Assembly (NCBI RefSeq): GCF_008831285.2 | Contig: NC_045139.1 | Coordinates: 14,118,354 to 14,182,353 of the forward strand | Source: Nymphaea colorata | Taxonomy: Eukaryota > Streptophyta > Magnoliopsida > Nymphaeales > Nymphaeaceae | Length of the DNA: 64,000 nt | Reading direction: 5' to 3' | In this document: in pieces, positions 62,789 through 64,000 of the stretch | Numbering within the stretch: position 1 is the first letter of the stretch | How the letters are laid out: every line of letters begins with the position of its first letter | The notes under the pieces: generated by a model | Told to the model about the DNA's origin: nothing | The model's database searches: none | Seen by the model: the letters and a program-made list of their open reading frames with translations, nothing else | Program-made: the position numbers and the translations under genes

Positions 62789-64000
62789 CTAGAAAAAACA
62801 GAGCTCAGTATAACCATGTGCATGAGGCAAAAGCTCTTCAATTTCAACCCTGGCACTAGAACAAGCCATGCTTTTTGTAACCCAGTCATGGTTAATAGTT
62901 TCTACATCTGCCATAAACACACTGTATACTGGGCGATGATCAGAAAATCTGGATTCACCGCGAACGTAAGAAACCTGATTCAAACCCCTGCCATACCACA
63001 AAATCCGATCACACCTACAAGAAAGAATAGCTGTCTAAAGTTACTAAATGCAGAGATATCCCAGACCGGAACTCGACAGCTGAAAGGTGCCTACAAATTT
63101 TGGACAGGAGAGAAAAACCAAACTTTAATTGAGGACTATAGGATGTGCCCGTACCATGCAGGGGTTCGTCGTTTCTCCTTTGGGTGCAAATCGTCACCTG
63201 CATATCGATCTGAATTGTTCATATATTTGTAAGTTGGTGGAAAGTATATTCTTCCTTCATTCCAATCCTGGAAGACCCGACCTCGTTTCTGCTCAATCCT
63301 AAGCTGGAGAAAGGCAATGGGAGGTTAAGACCTCTATCTAGCATACGTTTCAAAAGACGAAAGAAAAAAAGAAAACCCAAGTATGTGGAAACAACTCGGA
63401 ATCATAAAATAATTAGTCTAAAAGTTTTTAGCTTCTGCAAAAGCGTTGCAAGAAACAGATATGTTGAGGAAGTTGGACCCAGCGAGAACTGCAATCATCA
63501 TAACAAAACCACCAGAAAATTTGAGGAACAAAGCTGGAAGTCTCAGCCAGCGTTCATTCATTCAACACAATTATATGGGGCGAGACAGGAAAAGGAGATT
63601 ACGACACCAATTCCACCATGAACCAGTTTCTGCAAGTTTGTACACCAACCTGATCATTTTCCAGTAATGCTCTCCAGTTGTGCATCTCAACAAGGGCCTT
63701 TGCAGCACGATACGACAGAGCAATCCGGTAATTCAAATCACCAAGCCAAATGACTCGACTGGAGCCAGAAAAACAAATTCGTCTCATTGGGCACAGTCAA
63801 GGTGGAAAAGAAATATGGGACATGACTTCATGAAACCTCGACTAGAGCAATCGCTCGTTTGCATGAAAAAATGGAAGTGAAAACAATAAAATTGTCCTTT
63901 GATTTGTTAATGGCTTACTCGTGATCAAGAATTGTTTCTGGAGAGTTCTCATCCCCTAGTCCATGAACGCGAGGGAATCGAGTCTTCCTCAGAATTTCCA
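62789..64000 (-). CDS. Inositol polyphosphate 5-phosphatase, 3' part (cut by window edge)
   Basis: This family removes the 5-phosphate from soluble inositol phosphates and phosphoinositides, damping IP3/PIP2 signalling. Exons on the minus strand: 63919-64000 (continues past the edge), 63650-63758, 63155-63303 and 62789-63014; the phases fit. Seen: the segment [12 protein letters not shown], then catalytic motif 1 WLGDLNYRI, then YFPPTYKY, then catalytic motif 2 RTPAWCDRIL, then [16 protein letters not shown]. The Trp codon of motif 2 is split by the last intron (TG|G). The C-terminus ends ...HGYTELCFF, typical of plant type I enzymes as I recall them. The N-terminal part, including the rest of the endonuclease/exonuclease/phosphatase fold, lies beyond 64000. 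No break is visible in what is present. Confidence 0.93.

Overview
This window is nuclear DNA of a flowering plant. It has GT-AG introns up to about 2.5 kb, AT-rich non-coding DNA with many short microsatellites, and plant-specific families: an SDE3 helicase, vicilin-like seed storage proteins, an FLZ zinc finger and a plant-only membrane protein. I cannot fix the species. Vicilins with antimicrobial hairpin modules (Macadamia MiAMP2 type) occur in several angiosperm lineages; an early-diverging angiosperm is only a guess.

Layout. From 1 to about 1.6 kb there may be the last exons of a gene for a GPI-anchored secreted protein (+). 2159-7239 (-) is a complete four-exon SDE3/MOV10-type RNA helicase gene. 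9926-12407 (-) and 13348-15672 (+) are two head-to-head vicilin-like genes with six exons each and matching intron positions and phases. They share a 940-bp intergenic region with ACGT-core and RY-type seed motifs. 17397-41681 (+) is a very long UTP20 (SSU processome) gene of about 29 exons. Its introns hold an antisense LINE fragment, a hairpin-rich fold-back segment, a large CT/AT/GA palindrome, a G-quadruplex-type tract and a CT repeat next to a possible alternative acceptor. 43830-44567 (-) is a single-exon DUF7733-like membrane protein gene. 47468-48996 (+) is a two-exon FCS-like zinc finger gene. 54215-57488 (-) is a decayed but still intron-bearing copy of POL5/MYBBP1A, an rRNA-synthesis factor. 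62789-64000 (-) is the 3' part of an inositol polyphosphate 5-phosphatase gene that runs off the right edge.

The genes do not form one pathway. Two are ribosome-biogenesis genes (UTP20, and the broken POL5 copy), one serves RNA silencing and antiviral defence (SDE3), and two are seed storage/defence genes. The most distinctive locus is the divergent vicilin pair: one gene carries five N-terminal Cys-hairpin modules and its partner only two, and two of the five are related by an exact 40-residue (120-nt) period. I did not find a wholly new system. Exon boundaries were read by eye from GT/AG sites, frame continuity and remembered family sequences, without alignment or transcript data.
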